A stretch of DNA of 64,000 bases from Rathayibacter oskolensis (GTDB taxonomy: Bacteria; Actinomycetota; Actinomycetes; Actinomycetales; Microbacteriaceae). The stretch is taken from assembly GCF_900177245.1 (NCBI RefSeq), contig NZ_FXBM01000001.1, positions 1,488,001 to 1,552,000 of the forward strand, read 5' to 3'. The position numbers and the translations under genes are program-made. A model generated the notes under the pieces. That model saw only the letters and a list, made by a program, of their open reading frames with translations, had not been told where the DNA came from and searched no databases. Below, in pieces: positions 19,601-26,020 of the stretch (position 1 is the first letter of the stretch; each line of letters begins with the position of its first letter).

Positions 19601-20768
19601 CGGGGCGGGCCGGAAGCGCTACCGGTTCCTCGCTCGCGAGTGCGACGACGAGACCGGACTGGCGAGGCTGGGGGAGCGGCTGCTCGTTCCGTGGCTCGGC
19701 CGCTGGGCGAGCGCGGACCCGGCGGGCATCTCCGACGGCACCAACCGGTTCGCGTACGCGCGGGGAGCACCGCATACGCGCACCGACGGCAACGGGCGCC
19801 AGAGCGTCGGCGCCGACGATCTCGTGCTGCAGGGGATCGTCACGATCGACGGTGTCCGGTACCGCCAGTACTCGACCTTCGCGGGCGACTTCGTCCTGCA
19901 GGAGCGGGTCGACCCCGAGCCGCGGCCCGGCGCGCAACCGGCCGCGGCGACGGCGCCCGCTCCCGAGGCGGGAGCTCGGCCGCTGCCCCCTCCGCCGACG
20001 CCTGAGCCGCCCGTGGACCCGGAGACGGAGGAGGAGGACTCGGGCCCGGAGGCCGCGCCGCAGGATCCCGAGGAGCAGGACGCTCCCTGGCGGGAGAGCC
20101 TGCCGGTGCAGGTCGCGGTCGGACTCCTCGTCGGCGTGGGGGAGGGAGTGATGCCGTTCGGCGCTGACGCCGATCTCGTCGCGACCGAGACCGGTGTGGT
20201 CTCACGGGGAACGCGCGCCGCCCAGGTCAGCAAGGGCGTGGGCCAGATCATCGGGGGGTTCTACCTCGGTGTCTCCTCCGTCGGCGGCGCCTTCGTGGGC
20301 ACCGGCCTCAGCTTCACCGGCGCCGGCGCGGCGATCGGGGTGCCGGTCGTCGCCGTCTCCGCCGCAGTCGCGGTCGGAGGCCTCGGCAACGTCGTCGCGG
20401 GCGCGGCGACGATCGCGGGCGCCTACAAGTCGCCGTGGAAGGGAGTCGAGGACCTGGGCACCGCCGTCTCGAAGACACGCGGCGGGCTCGTCGGCAAGGC
20501 GGAGAAGCACCACGTGTTCCCCGACAAGGAGCGGAAGTGGTTCGCATCGAAGGGGATCGCGATCGACGAGTACACACTGAAGATCGATCGGGAGACCCAC
20601 AAGGTCATCCACGGCAAGGGCAAGCACCTGGAGGACTTCCGCAGGTCGTTCCAGACGTGGATCGACGCCCATCGGGGCGCGAGCGAGCAGGAGATCTTCG
20701 CGCAGGCCGGTCGCCTGATGGACGAGTACGGTCTCTCCCTCGGCTCCGGTCCGTTCGTGCGCTACTGA
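13638..20768 (+). CDS. Fused Tc toxin TcB-TcC subunit with C-terminal DUF2380/SitA-like cargo
   Basis: In Tc toxins TcB and the Rhs part of TcC form a hollow cocoon that holds the cleaved C-terminal toxin. Here both are one 2376-residue chain. Order: SpvB-type domain (about 45-330, GTAGFEVPL, GPFGLGWSLGLP), VCBS/FG-GAP-like beta-propeller (about 400-690, GDTDGSGPCDLLYLG), TcdB middle region (about 700-1050, SYGYRDGYFDTDDREFRGFA), YD/Rhs repeats (about 1100-1940), Rhs-associated core (about 1946-2055, LPDHLGSA, GRWASADPAG, DGTNRFAYARGAP), Pro/Glu-rich linker, hydrophobic segment (about 2157-2263), and cargo (about 2288-2376). ATG 13638 follows GGAGGGG by seven bases; an upstream in-frame GTG lies inside the TcA gene. 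Architecture is clear; cargo activity is inferred. Confidence 0.92.
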   Translation: MTGREEETTGSGAAGGTTRSSFSLGASPSGPRSFAEPPTLEIPSGGGSLRGMGEALTPVSLHGTAGFEVPLRAPDGRRLQPDLALRYSSGEGNGPFGLGWSLGLPAVRLRTDRGVPEYAGGDTAFLDGADDLVRVSRGERPAPWGGSGPPVVTDRYRPRTETQYARIERHTRADGSVFWSVLDSTDVLSVFGRSASARIADPGDPARVAVWLLEDVFDGAGERMHYRWVSDDRSGVPRTVSEAHRAEPAQRVLSEILYLVRDPVPDRFAAAPIDHSGAGWRAPFHRALAFDHGERADGLLEGSGTWTARPDRFSDHRSGFEVRTQRRCSRVLGFQRNVDEVEWTLVGATELTYADRPTSSLLVRARYRGSAADGSERALPPLDFEYTPSSAPGPVRPVDSACLADAPAGTRHGVQWADLDAVGAPGLLSASEVAWSFASNLGDGRFAASRTVSSAPAGAVRVGAMFGDGRLVATTADGAVRYAVRDPLTREWNTWYDFDAVPVGSGGRRLSIDLEGDGLAEAVEHRGDTIAWNRFLGPEGFAPERRRVLADDGPRVALDDPTAAVLSADLTGDGLDDLVVVRSDSVVYWPALGHGRFAGPVVTEHPPELGGRFDPRRVLLGDTDGSGPCDLLYLGDDGVRCWQNLSGNGWGPSRLIDTSVLATEVDSVELVDVLGSGTACLVISSDLPGGPPMRMVELCPDGKPDLLRRATNGRGREVVLGYSTSAREAVAARAAGRPWSTPLPVPVHVVAETVESDLVTGVRTRRSYGYRDGYFDTDDREFRGFARVDTTQHDDVGDGRLSTSISWYRTGAPTATAPDGALRDRFEGGAQSHYREALRALRGTLVRTAVYALDDGERAHRPYAVTEVSRRVRVLAEGDAGGVVCAALPAETLAWTVERVPCPPGFHHPEHRVLAETVDPLDPMRVRYEAVTRVSDLGRVERSVAIAWGRTDGGAHETQRTGAVLVVESDAVDRLDDPAVLVVAAAVEERVFELIGAPVPAVPPGDAFLSLVETAPMIAPDAAAPAGPARRLLTATRTRYWDDALDGELPQGEVGRRGYARRELDAALTAGQAAFFEPLLGSGTLTAEGGYRVEDGPGGPLLWAPGGVVRPDRDRFLLPVAFVDAFGRGTFVEYDALSRLPAAVLATLSTDDLRPDPAAPAWNRVRAHWDERCSLPRRLVDPHGTVTEAEYDALGMLVRSRVRGENGEGGPADSWDAEHSVDLGPFVSAPLRVEVTRRVSDTERIRSVSHLDGHGREVLVKVQAEAGPSSFYSVDGSLARTPDGRPERRETDGRWVGTGRAVFDGAGRPVSRFDPYFAPDERYDVDPALVQQGAPAQLHYDPLGRPVRIVFADGSFERTTYAPWSVVVEDRSDTVLESDWYAARDPAAPEAVASAAHAGTPSTTLLDALGRGTVAVEILGTTAGRRVLSTTLRHDVQGRVVAVVDPRGATVLERTLDLLGRPLREASADSGDSRVASDAAGRVLRAWAGVGVWPDAELESRIVRDGLGRERELWHTEHGAARCSVVTLYGDEDPVSGRARRVLGLADRVLDGSGLATVKRCDERGRPIETARRFAVDATARPDWSAAAAAPDAVSAAAGLLEAGEAVSRTTTDALGRVVSATAPDGSVIATRYTPRDQVASVTVTTPGDAPLTVLDTARYDAHGRRELVRCGPGGGAAETQWHVDPLTQRVVEVTSTGAATTLQRLTIRYDVRGIVIGVTDAAVPTRFFANSVVTADREYRSDSLGRLVEATGREAPGTDHTTADSRRHPGLRDLPDPDGDVVVRYRERYDHDDSGSLVRITHVQEVLGGASWTREIAAEASANRVSATIVGGASEPVSTDRRGRITRLGARELTWGAADVLERAVVSGSLTAHYRVDAAGHRTRTLLVAAGRREERRIVGALETVSVRSGGGPPAEESALRIDAGGAVTAVLERSYRDDGVVARRVVRYQLPDHLGSASIEVDDAGAPLTREEFHPWGTTAYASARPGAGRKRYRFLARECDDETGLARLGERLLVPWLGRWASADPAGISDGTNRFAYARGAPHTRTDGNGRQSVGADDLVLQGIVTIDGVRYRQYSTFAGDFVLQERVDPEPRPGAQPAAATAPAPEAGARPLPPPPTPEPPVDPETEEEDSGPEAAPQDPEEQDAPWRESLPVQVAVGLLVGVGEGVMPFGADADLVATETGVVSRGTRAAQVSKGVGQIIGGFYLGVSSVGGAFVGTGLSFTGAGAAIGVPVVAVSAAVAVGGLGNVVAGAATIAGAYKSPWKGVEDLGTAVSKTRGGLVGKAEKHHVFPDKERKWFASKGIAIDEYTLKIDRETHKVIHGKGKHLEDFRRSFQTWIDAHRGASEQEIFAQAGRLMDEYGLSLGSGPFVRY
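19803..20768 (+). other. Hypervariable C-terminal region encoding the Tc toxin cargo
   Basis: This stretch follows the Rhs core aspartates (SDG and TDGNG) where TcC proteins cut themselves. It encodes a Pro/Glu/Ala-rich linker, then about 105 Gly/Ala/Val-rich hydrophobic residues (VGLLVGVGEG, IGGFYLGVSSVGG, VGGLGNVVAGAA) that may help translocation, then the last 90 residues. Those contain HHVFPDKERKWF (His2291-His2292), THKVIHGKGKH and EQEIFAQAGRLMDEYGL. This matches the pattern I recall for DUF2380/SitA-type polymorphic toxin ends, thought to be His-based nucleases. No immunity gene fits in the 69 bases before the next, opposite-strand gene. Confidence 0.7.
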
Positions 20769-20837
20769 GGGACGCGATCGCGGGCGGCTCGTCGGCGCGC
20801 TCCGAGGACTCTCCGACCGCCACGGGTGCCGCTGACC

Positions 20838-21596
20838 TCAGCCGATCGGATCGATCGGCACGAAGCCGGGGTACTTCGCCGTCCGGCCGTCACCGGAGGA
20901 GGTCCCGGTCAGGCGCCTCCTGACCCAGGGGGCGACGTGCCGCCGGTAGTACTCGGCCGAGCCTCCCCTGGCCGCCGCCGTCTGAGCGGGGGCGTCGCGC
21001 CAGTCGGCCGGGGGAGTGAGGCCGAGGGAGGACAGCACGCGGGACGCGACCCGGTGGTGGCCGCGCGGGCCCATGTGCAGGCGGTCCTCCGACCAGAGCT
21101 CCGGCCGGGCGAACTCCGGATCGTTCCAGTTGTCGGCGACGACGACGTCGGTCCGCTGATCGAGCCGGCGCAGGACCGCGGTGGTGAGTGCGTCGCCGCG
21201 CCTCTTGATCAGGCGGCCCAGGGGGAGCCGTGCCGAGGGGTCGGCACCCGCGAGGGCGATCAGCGTCACGCCCTCCTCGTCGCAGCGCTCGAGGACCCGG
21301 AGGTAGGAGTCGGCGATGCGATCGATGTCGGCCCGCGGCCGGAGCATGTCGTTGCCTCCGCCGTTGAACGACAGGTGCGTCGGCTTCAGTGCCAGGGCCG
21401 GCTCGAGCTGCTCGTCGACGATCGGCCCGATCAGGCGCCCGCGGATCGCGAGGTTGGCGTACAGGAGGCGCTCGCCGGTGGCGTCGGCCCAGCCCTGCGC
21501 GGTGAGGTCGGCCCATCCCCTGGCCGTGCCGTCGGGCAGCTCGTCGCCCACGCCCTCGGTGAAGGAATCGCCGATCGCGACGAAGCGGACGGTCAT
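20838..21596 (-). CDS. SGNH/GDSL hydrolase family protein
   Basis: This 252-residue cytoplasmic protein has the four SGNH blocks: GDSFTEG (block I, catalytic Ser), a Gly in LAIRGRLI (block II), GGGND (block III, Asn) and DRLHMGPRGHH (block V, catalytic Asp and His). Such enzymes are esterases or deacetylases acting on acyl or acetyl groups of small molecules and carbohydrates. There is no signal peptide. It converges with the Tc toxin operon and is followed on its own strand by no partner. The next upstream gene on the strand, 76 bases away, is a mutarotase-like protein of a sugar island, so a role in deacetylating imported sugars is possible but unproven. Confidence 0.88.
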   Translation of the reverse strand: MTVRFVAIGDSFTEGVGDELPDGTARGWADLTAQGWADATGERLLYANLAIRGRLIGPIVDEQLEPALALKPTHLSFNGGGNDMLRPRADIDRIADSYLRVLERCDEEGVTLIALAGADPSARLPLGRLIKRRGDALTTAVLRRLDQRTDVVVADNWNDPEFARPELWSEDRLHMGPRGHHRVASRVLSSLGLTPPADWRDAPAQTAAARGGSAEYYRRHVAPWVRRRLTGTSSGDGRTAKYPGFVPIDPIG

Positions 21597-21672
21597 CGGG
21601 GGAGCTGTCTCGAGCGGGGCATCGACGCACTGTATCGCGCCCGCAGCCCCGACCGACGAGGGCCCTGCGAGG

Positions 21673-22653
21673 TCATCGGCCTCCGGCGGGAGAGCGCGGG
21701 CCGGAGGCGGTCCAGGTGATCTCGAGCTCGCTGCGGGCGCCGGGCGGCAGCGCGGTCAGCGGCCCGAGCACCTCGAGCTCGACGAGGTGGGCCGAGGGGT
21801 GCAGGCCGGCGAGCGCGTCGATCGGCGCGGCGGTGGGGCGCTGCAGCCAGACCTCCACGATCGAGCCGCCGTCGGGCCACTCGCCGCCGGCCTCCTGGTC
21901 GGTCGCGAGCCGGAGGGAGGCGCCGGAGGGCTCCCGGTACTCCGCGGATCCCGAGGCTCGCGGGTAGCCGCGCTTCGCGACTCCGGTGCCCAGGGGGAGC
22001 AGGACGTCCTGCCCCTCGGTGTGCGAGGAGACCGCGCCCTCGTAGGAGCCCAGGTCGAGCTCGAGCGGATCCCGATCGTGCGCAACGACGACGGCGGCAC
22101 CCTCGACGGGACGGCCCTCCGGCGCGGTCGCGACCTGGCACACCTCCCAGATCGCCCACCTCCGGTCGAGCGCGGAGACGTTCTCGAACGTCACGCGCTC
22201 GAGGAACGACGAGCCCGTCGCGGGGACTCTGAAGCGCCGCGTCACCCTGAGCCCGGAGCGGGGATCGTCGGGGCTCGTCAGCACCACCTCGACCACGTGC
22301 GGCTCGCGCGTCCACTCCGCCGACCACTCGCCGGAGTCGAGGACGGGATCGGGGGGCCCTGCCCACTCGTCCGGCCCCGACCAGCCCTGGGGAGCCGGCC
22401 AGGTCTTCGCGCCGCCGGGATTCGCCCAGGTCGACATGCCGCCCGTCCCCGCCGGCCAGGCGGCCACCGGGACGGCCGGGCCGAGCGCTGCGTCGATCAG
22501 CTCGGGGTTCTGCCAGAGGAGCTCGCGCCCCGAGGCTCTCAGAGAGAGGAGCCGGCCGCCGCAGGCGGGCGCGAACACCAGCGCCAGCTCGGGTGTCGTC
22601 ACGGCCAGCAGCGGCAGCTCCGGGCTGCCGCGCCGTTCGACGACGATGCTCAC
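21673..22653 (-). CDS. Aldose-epimerase-like (galactose mutarotase fold, DUF4380-type) protein
   Basis: The 326-residue sequence reads as one long beta-sandwich protein of the mutarotase superfamily: PACGGRLLSLRASGRELLWQNPE near residue 35, GGMSTWANPGGAKTWPAP, RRFRVPATGSSFLERVTFENVS and a C-terminal LEVLGPLTALPPGA. The superfamily binds sugars in a beta-sandwich cleft; a catalytic mutarotase His/Glu pair is not obvious here, so it may be a binding or accessory protein. It starts with a GTG that overlaps the stop of the DUF5107 gene by 4 bases (GTGA), so the two are translationally coupled and likely work on the same sugar. The specific substrate is unknown. Confidence 0.7.
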   Translation of the reverse strand: MSIVVERRGSPELPLLAVTTPELALVFAPACGGRLLSLRASGRELLWQNPELIDAALGPAVPVAAWPAGTGGMSTWANPGGAKTWPAPQGWSGPDEWAGPPDPVLDSGEWSAEWTREPHVVEVVLTSPDDPRSGLRVTRRFRVPATGSSFLERVTFENVSALDRRWAIWEVCQVATAPEGRPVEGAAVVVAHDRDPLELDLGSYEGAVSSHTEGQDVLLPLGTGVAKRGYPRASGSAEYREPSGASLRLATDQEAGGEWPDGGSIVEVWLQRPTAAPIDALAGLHPSAHLVELEVLGPLTALPPGARSELEITWTASGPRSPAGGR

Positions 22654-25600
22654 GAGGCGTCGGGAACGGCGGCCGGCAGCGCGGCGCGCAGCTCGGCGAC
22701 GACGCGGCGCAGCCGAGCCACCTCCTCGTCGCGGAGCAGCTGCGGGTCGGTGTGGAACAGCAGCATCGCCGGCAGCGAGGTCGCGAAGTAGTCGACCTCG
22801 CCGGGCGCGGCGGCGAGGTCGTCGACGTAGGCCTCGAAGCGGTCGAGGACCTCGCCGGCGGCCCGCGCGTCGCCGAGGCGGGCGAGAGCGAGGATCGCCG
22901 CCGCGCTGCGCTCGGTGAAGGGCTGCGCCGCCATGCCGGCGAAGTCCCCGGTGGCGCGGGACGACTCCCTCCACGCCGCGCGCGCCCCCTCGGAGTCGCC
23001 GTGAGCCGCGAGCGCGTCGCCGAGCGCGAGGTGCAGCTCGGCCGTCGTGGCGAGCGTGTGCCTGGCCTCGCCGAGAGTCGACGGAGGCGTCAGCGCGGCC
23101 AGCACCGCGGACCGGGCCGTGTCGGGATCCCCGGAGGCGAGGGCGTGTCGAGCCGCCGCGAGCGAGGCGTCGTCCCACGCGCCGAGCACCTCCCCCTCGC
23201 CGCCCTCCCAGGGCTGGAAGCGCCGCGACGCGAGCGCGCGCAGCGCTTCGCCGTGACGGCCCACGGCCGTGAGCAGCCGCGCCGAGACGACGCTCAGGTC
23301 GTCCCGCTCCTCGACGAGGGCCGGGCGAGCCTCGAGCGTCGCGAGACGTGCCGCGGGGCTCTCTCCCCGGCGCTCGGCCAGCTGGTCGGCCTCGAAGAGC
23401 AGCCGGGCGTCGTCGGGGAGGCGCGTGCGGGCGGAGGCGTAGTAGCGGGCGGCGAGATCGGCGTCGTGCAGCACGTTGTAGGAGGCGACACCGAGGTTCC
23501 GCTCGACGAGCGCCGCGCGGGAGTCGTCGAGGCCGGCGTCGAGCGCCGACCGCCACGCCTCCATCGCCTCGCCGCCCCGGCCCCGGTCGTACAGCCAGCT
23601 GCCCAGCAGCGACCGGGCCAGGCCGTCGCGGGGATCCAGGCGCGCCGCCTCCTCGAGCACCGCGACGTCGTCGAGCCGCGAGGGGAGGCAGTGGGTGGCG
23701 TCGCTGCGGCTCGCCCGCGCTCTCGCCTCCCGGGCCTCCGATGCCCGCCCCGACCGGGCGAGCAGCGACGCGCGGTGGTAGCCCACCAGCGGGCCGACGT
23801 TCACCTGGCCGGGCGCGGTCGCGGCGGCGGCGCTCTCGGCGCGGTCGAGGACCTCGAGCGCCTCCTCGTCCCAGCCCGCCGACGCGTACTCGAGAGCGAT
23901 GTCGAGCAGTGTCGGGGCATCGGCGGTCATCGACTCACCGGCCAGGTGCCGCGCCCACTGGTCGAGCGGATCGAGCGCGAGGGTCTCGGCGAGGAGGCGC
24001 CCCGCCTCGTCCGATCGGCCGAGGGCCCGGAGGGCGAGCACCAGCAGATCCCGCGCCTGGAGGTTCTCGGCGTCGTGCCTCAGCACGGTGCGCAGCAGCT
24101 CCTCGGTGCGGGCGGCGTCGGCGGCGCCGACCAGTCGCGCGAGGGCCAGCGAGGCGGGACCGGACCAGGCGGCGTTCCATGCGGCCTTCGCGAACGCCTC
24201 CGACGCCTCGGGTGCGCGCCCCAGCCGCCGCAGCGCGAGCCCGAGGCGGAAGAGCGCCTCGCCGTCGGCGGGGTTCGGCGCCCAGGCGAGCTGGCGCTGG
24301 AGCGCAGTGGTCAGGAGGGCTCGCGCCTCGTCGTAGCGGGCGGCGGAGTGGCGGTGGGCGGCCAGCGCGACGTTGCTGCGCACATCGGAGGGGTCGCGGC
24401 GCAGCGCCTCCTCCCAGTACGGCTCGGGCGAGCGCGTGGCGTGGCGGTACTGCTGCAGGTACTGCCCGATGAGGAAGAGCTCCTCGGTCGTGCCGACCTC
24501 GGCGGGCGCCGGCGGCGCGACCGCGGGCGCCGGGGCCTCGCCGCGGGGCTCGGCGCGGTCGACCGCGGATCCCCGGAGCGCGACGAGCAGGCGCCCGCCG
24601 TGCCGCACCTCCACGACGAGATCGGCGAGCCGGACGCCGGGCGGCAGCTCGCGGTCGACGACGACGGGGGAGCCCGGCTCCGCGTCGTGCAGGGAGCGAT
24701 CAGGGGAGGCGCCGTGGACCACGATCTCGAGGCCGGTGCGGACCGCCGTGACGACGACGCCGATCCGCAGCACCGACTCGTCGACGAGGTCGAGGCGCAG
24801 GGCGGCGTCGCGGGTGGCCTGCTGCGCGGGTCCGATCTCGGTGATCGGGTACCAGTACTGGCTGAAGGCCTTGGTCTCTCCGGGCGCCAGGAACGAGAAG
24901 TCGGGCTGGTTGTCGGTGTAGACGCCCGCCATCAGCTCGACGTACGGCCCGTCGGTGTCGGTGAGGTTCGCATCCCAGGCGTGGCCGAACGGCGCGTCGC
25001 CCCACGTCCACTGCTTCTTGCCGGGTGAGATCGCGCGGTCGGCCCAGTGCACGAAGCCGGCGCGGCGCCCGTGGTCGTAGCCGCCGAAGAAGGCGTCGGC
25101 CGTCTCGGTCACCATGTACGACGTCGGCACGGGGATGTTGCGGTACCAGTCGAGCCGGTCGGCATCCGGATGCTCGGCGTCGACCCGCGACGGGTAGTCG
25201 ACGCCGTAGTACTCGCCCTCGACCCGGGGGAAGGAGACGACAGCCCGCTTGGCGTGGTCGGCCACGTACTCGACGTCGGTCGGGAAGAACGACTGGTAGT
25301 CGTCGTTGACGGCCGCCGCGACGTTCGCCCACCAGAGGAACGTCTGCGTCTCGTCGCTGCGGTTGAACAGGCGCACCCGCGCCTCGATGAGCGAGGAGTC
25401 GGGACGGAGGCGGATGCCGTGCATCCCCTTCATCCGGGCGAAGGGATCGTGGTCGGAGCACCACACCGTGACCGAGCCGTCGGCCTCGTGCTCGATCGAG
25501 ACGTCGGTGGGGAGGAAGGTCGCCGGCCGGTGGTGCTGCGGCCAGTTGAACTCGATCCCTCCCGAGATCCACGGGCCCGCGAGCCCGACCAGGGCCGGCT

Positions 25601-25952
25601 TGATGACGTTGTTGCGGTAGAAGACGTCGTACTCGGCGCTCTTGTCGTAAGCGATGTGGAGCCGGCCGCCGAGCTGGGGGAGCACGACCAGACGCAGCCA
25701 GCGGTTCTCGAGATGCACCGCGTCCCACGGGTGCGGCGACTTCTCGGCGGCGATCCGCTCGTGGAAGGGGAGGGGGAACACCCGTCCCGACGATCCCTGG
25801 TAGACGCGGGAGTCGAGGAACGCGGGATAGCGGTCCGGCTCTCCCGGCAGGTACGTGTCGATCACGAGCGGCTCCGACCAGACGGCGACGGCGGCGTCGG
25901 CCTGGTCGGCGGGCACGGGAGGGAGGATCAGCTTCGACTCGGCGTTGAGCAT
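22650..25952 (-). CDS. DUF5107 domain protein with C-terminal TPR repeats
   Basis: This large cytoplasmic protein (1100 residues) has an N-terminal DUF5107 beta-sandwich of the carbohydrate-binding/mutarotase type (about 40-370: VLPQLGGRLHIAYDKS, GGIEFNWPQHHRPATFLPTD, WWANVAAAV, DDYQSFFPTD). A helical region of TPR-like repeats follows (about 490-1080, for example SLARLVGAADAARTEELLRTVLRHDAENLQARDLLVLALRALGR-type units). Biochemical function is unproven; such genes sit in glycoside-utilisation loci. I place the start at the ATG at 25952 rather than the GTG at 25958: a TACGAT -10 box ends seven bases before that ATG, there is no ribosome binding site, and the same leaderless arrangement precedes the hydrolase gene at 33631. 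It is cotranscribed with the mutarotase-like gene. Confidence 0.85.
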   Translation of the reverse strand: MLNAESKLILPPVPADQADAAVAVWSEPLVIDTYLPGEPDRYPAFLDSRVYQGSSGRVFPLPFHERIAAEKSPHPWDAVHLENRWLRLVVLPQLGGRLHIAYDKSAEYDVFYRNNVIKPALVGLAGPWISGGIEFNWPQHHRPATFLPTDVSIEHEADGSVTVWCSDHDPFARMKGMHGIRLRPDSSLIEARVRLFNRSDETQTFLWWANVAAAVNDDYQSFFPTDVEYVADHAKRAVVSFPRVEGEYYGVDYPSRVDAEHPDADRLDWYRNIPVPTSYMVTETADAFFGGYDHGRRAGFVHWADRAISPGKKQWTWGDAPFGHAWDANLTDTDGPYVELMAGVYTDNQPDFSFLAPGETKAFSQYWYPITEIGPAQQATRDAALRLDLVDESVLRIGVVVTAVRTGLEIVVHGASPDRSLHDAEPGSPVVVDRELPPGVRLADLVVEVRHGGRLLVALRGSAVDRAEPRGEAPAPAVAPPAPAEVGTTEELFLIGQYLQQYRHATRSPEPYWEEALRRDPSDVRSNVALAAHRHSAARYDEARALLTTALQRQLAWAPNPADGEALFRLGLALRRLGRAPEASEAFAKAAWNAAWSGPASLALARLVGAADAARTEELLRTVLRHDAENLQARDLLVLALRALGRSDEAGRLLAETLALDPLDQWARHLAGESMTADAPTLLDIALEYASAGWDEEALEVLDRAESAAAATAPGQVNVGPLVGYHRASLLARSGRASEAREARARASRSDATHCLPSRLDDVAVLEEAARLDPRDGLARSLLGSWLYDRGRGGEAMEAWRSALDAGLDDSRAALVERNLGVASYNVLHDADLAARYYASARTRLPDDARLLFEADQLAERRGESPAARLATLEARPALVEERDDLSVVSARLLTAVGRHGEALRALASRRFQPWEGGEGEVLGAWDDASLAAARHALASGDPDTARSAVLAALTPPSTLGEARHTLATTAELHLALGDALAAHGDSEGARAAWRESSRATGDFAGMAAQPFTERSAAAILALARLGDARAAGEVLDRFEAYVDDLAAAPGEVDYFATSLPAMLLFHTDPQLLRDEEVARLRRVVAELRAALPAAVPDAS

Positions 25953-25958
25953 GCGCAC

Positions 25959-26020
25959 ATCGTAGGAACAGGGTCACGGGGGGCGGAACGCCCGATCCGG
26001 CGACAAGCCTGGACGAAACG
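25959..26020 (-). promoter_or_regulatory. Leaderless promoter with bipartite operator (copy A)
   Basis: Read on the minus strand from 26020: CGTTTCGTCCAGG, 5 bases, CGCC-R-GATCGG, 27 bases, TACGAT (25964-25959), 6 bases, ATG. The same blocks at identical spacing precede the hydrolase gene at 33631. No -35 box is present. The layout suggests an activator bound at about -68 to -40; the adjacent AraC-family gene is the obvious candidate. The 13-mer directly abuts the first ATG of that regulator gene. Confidence 0.7.

Noticed and set aside
15663-19937. A 1424-codon open frame on the minus strand inside the TcB-TcC gene
   Set aside because: Same reason: an antisense shadow with Arg/Val/Gly-rich translation and no domain, opposite a well-supported gene.
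20769-20837. An immunity gene directly after the toxin
   Set aside because: Only 69 bases lie between the TcB-TcC stop and the opposite-strand SGNH hydrolase; no reading frame of useful size fits.
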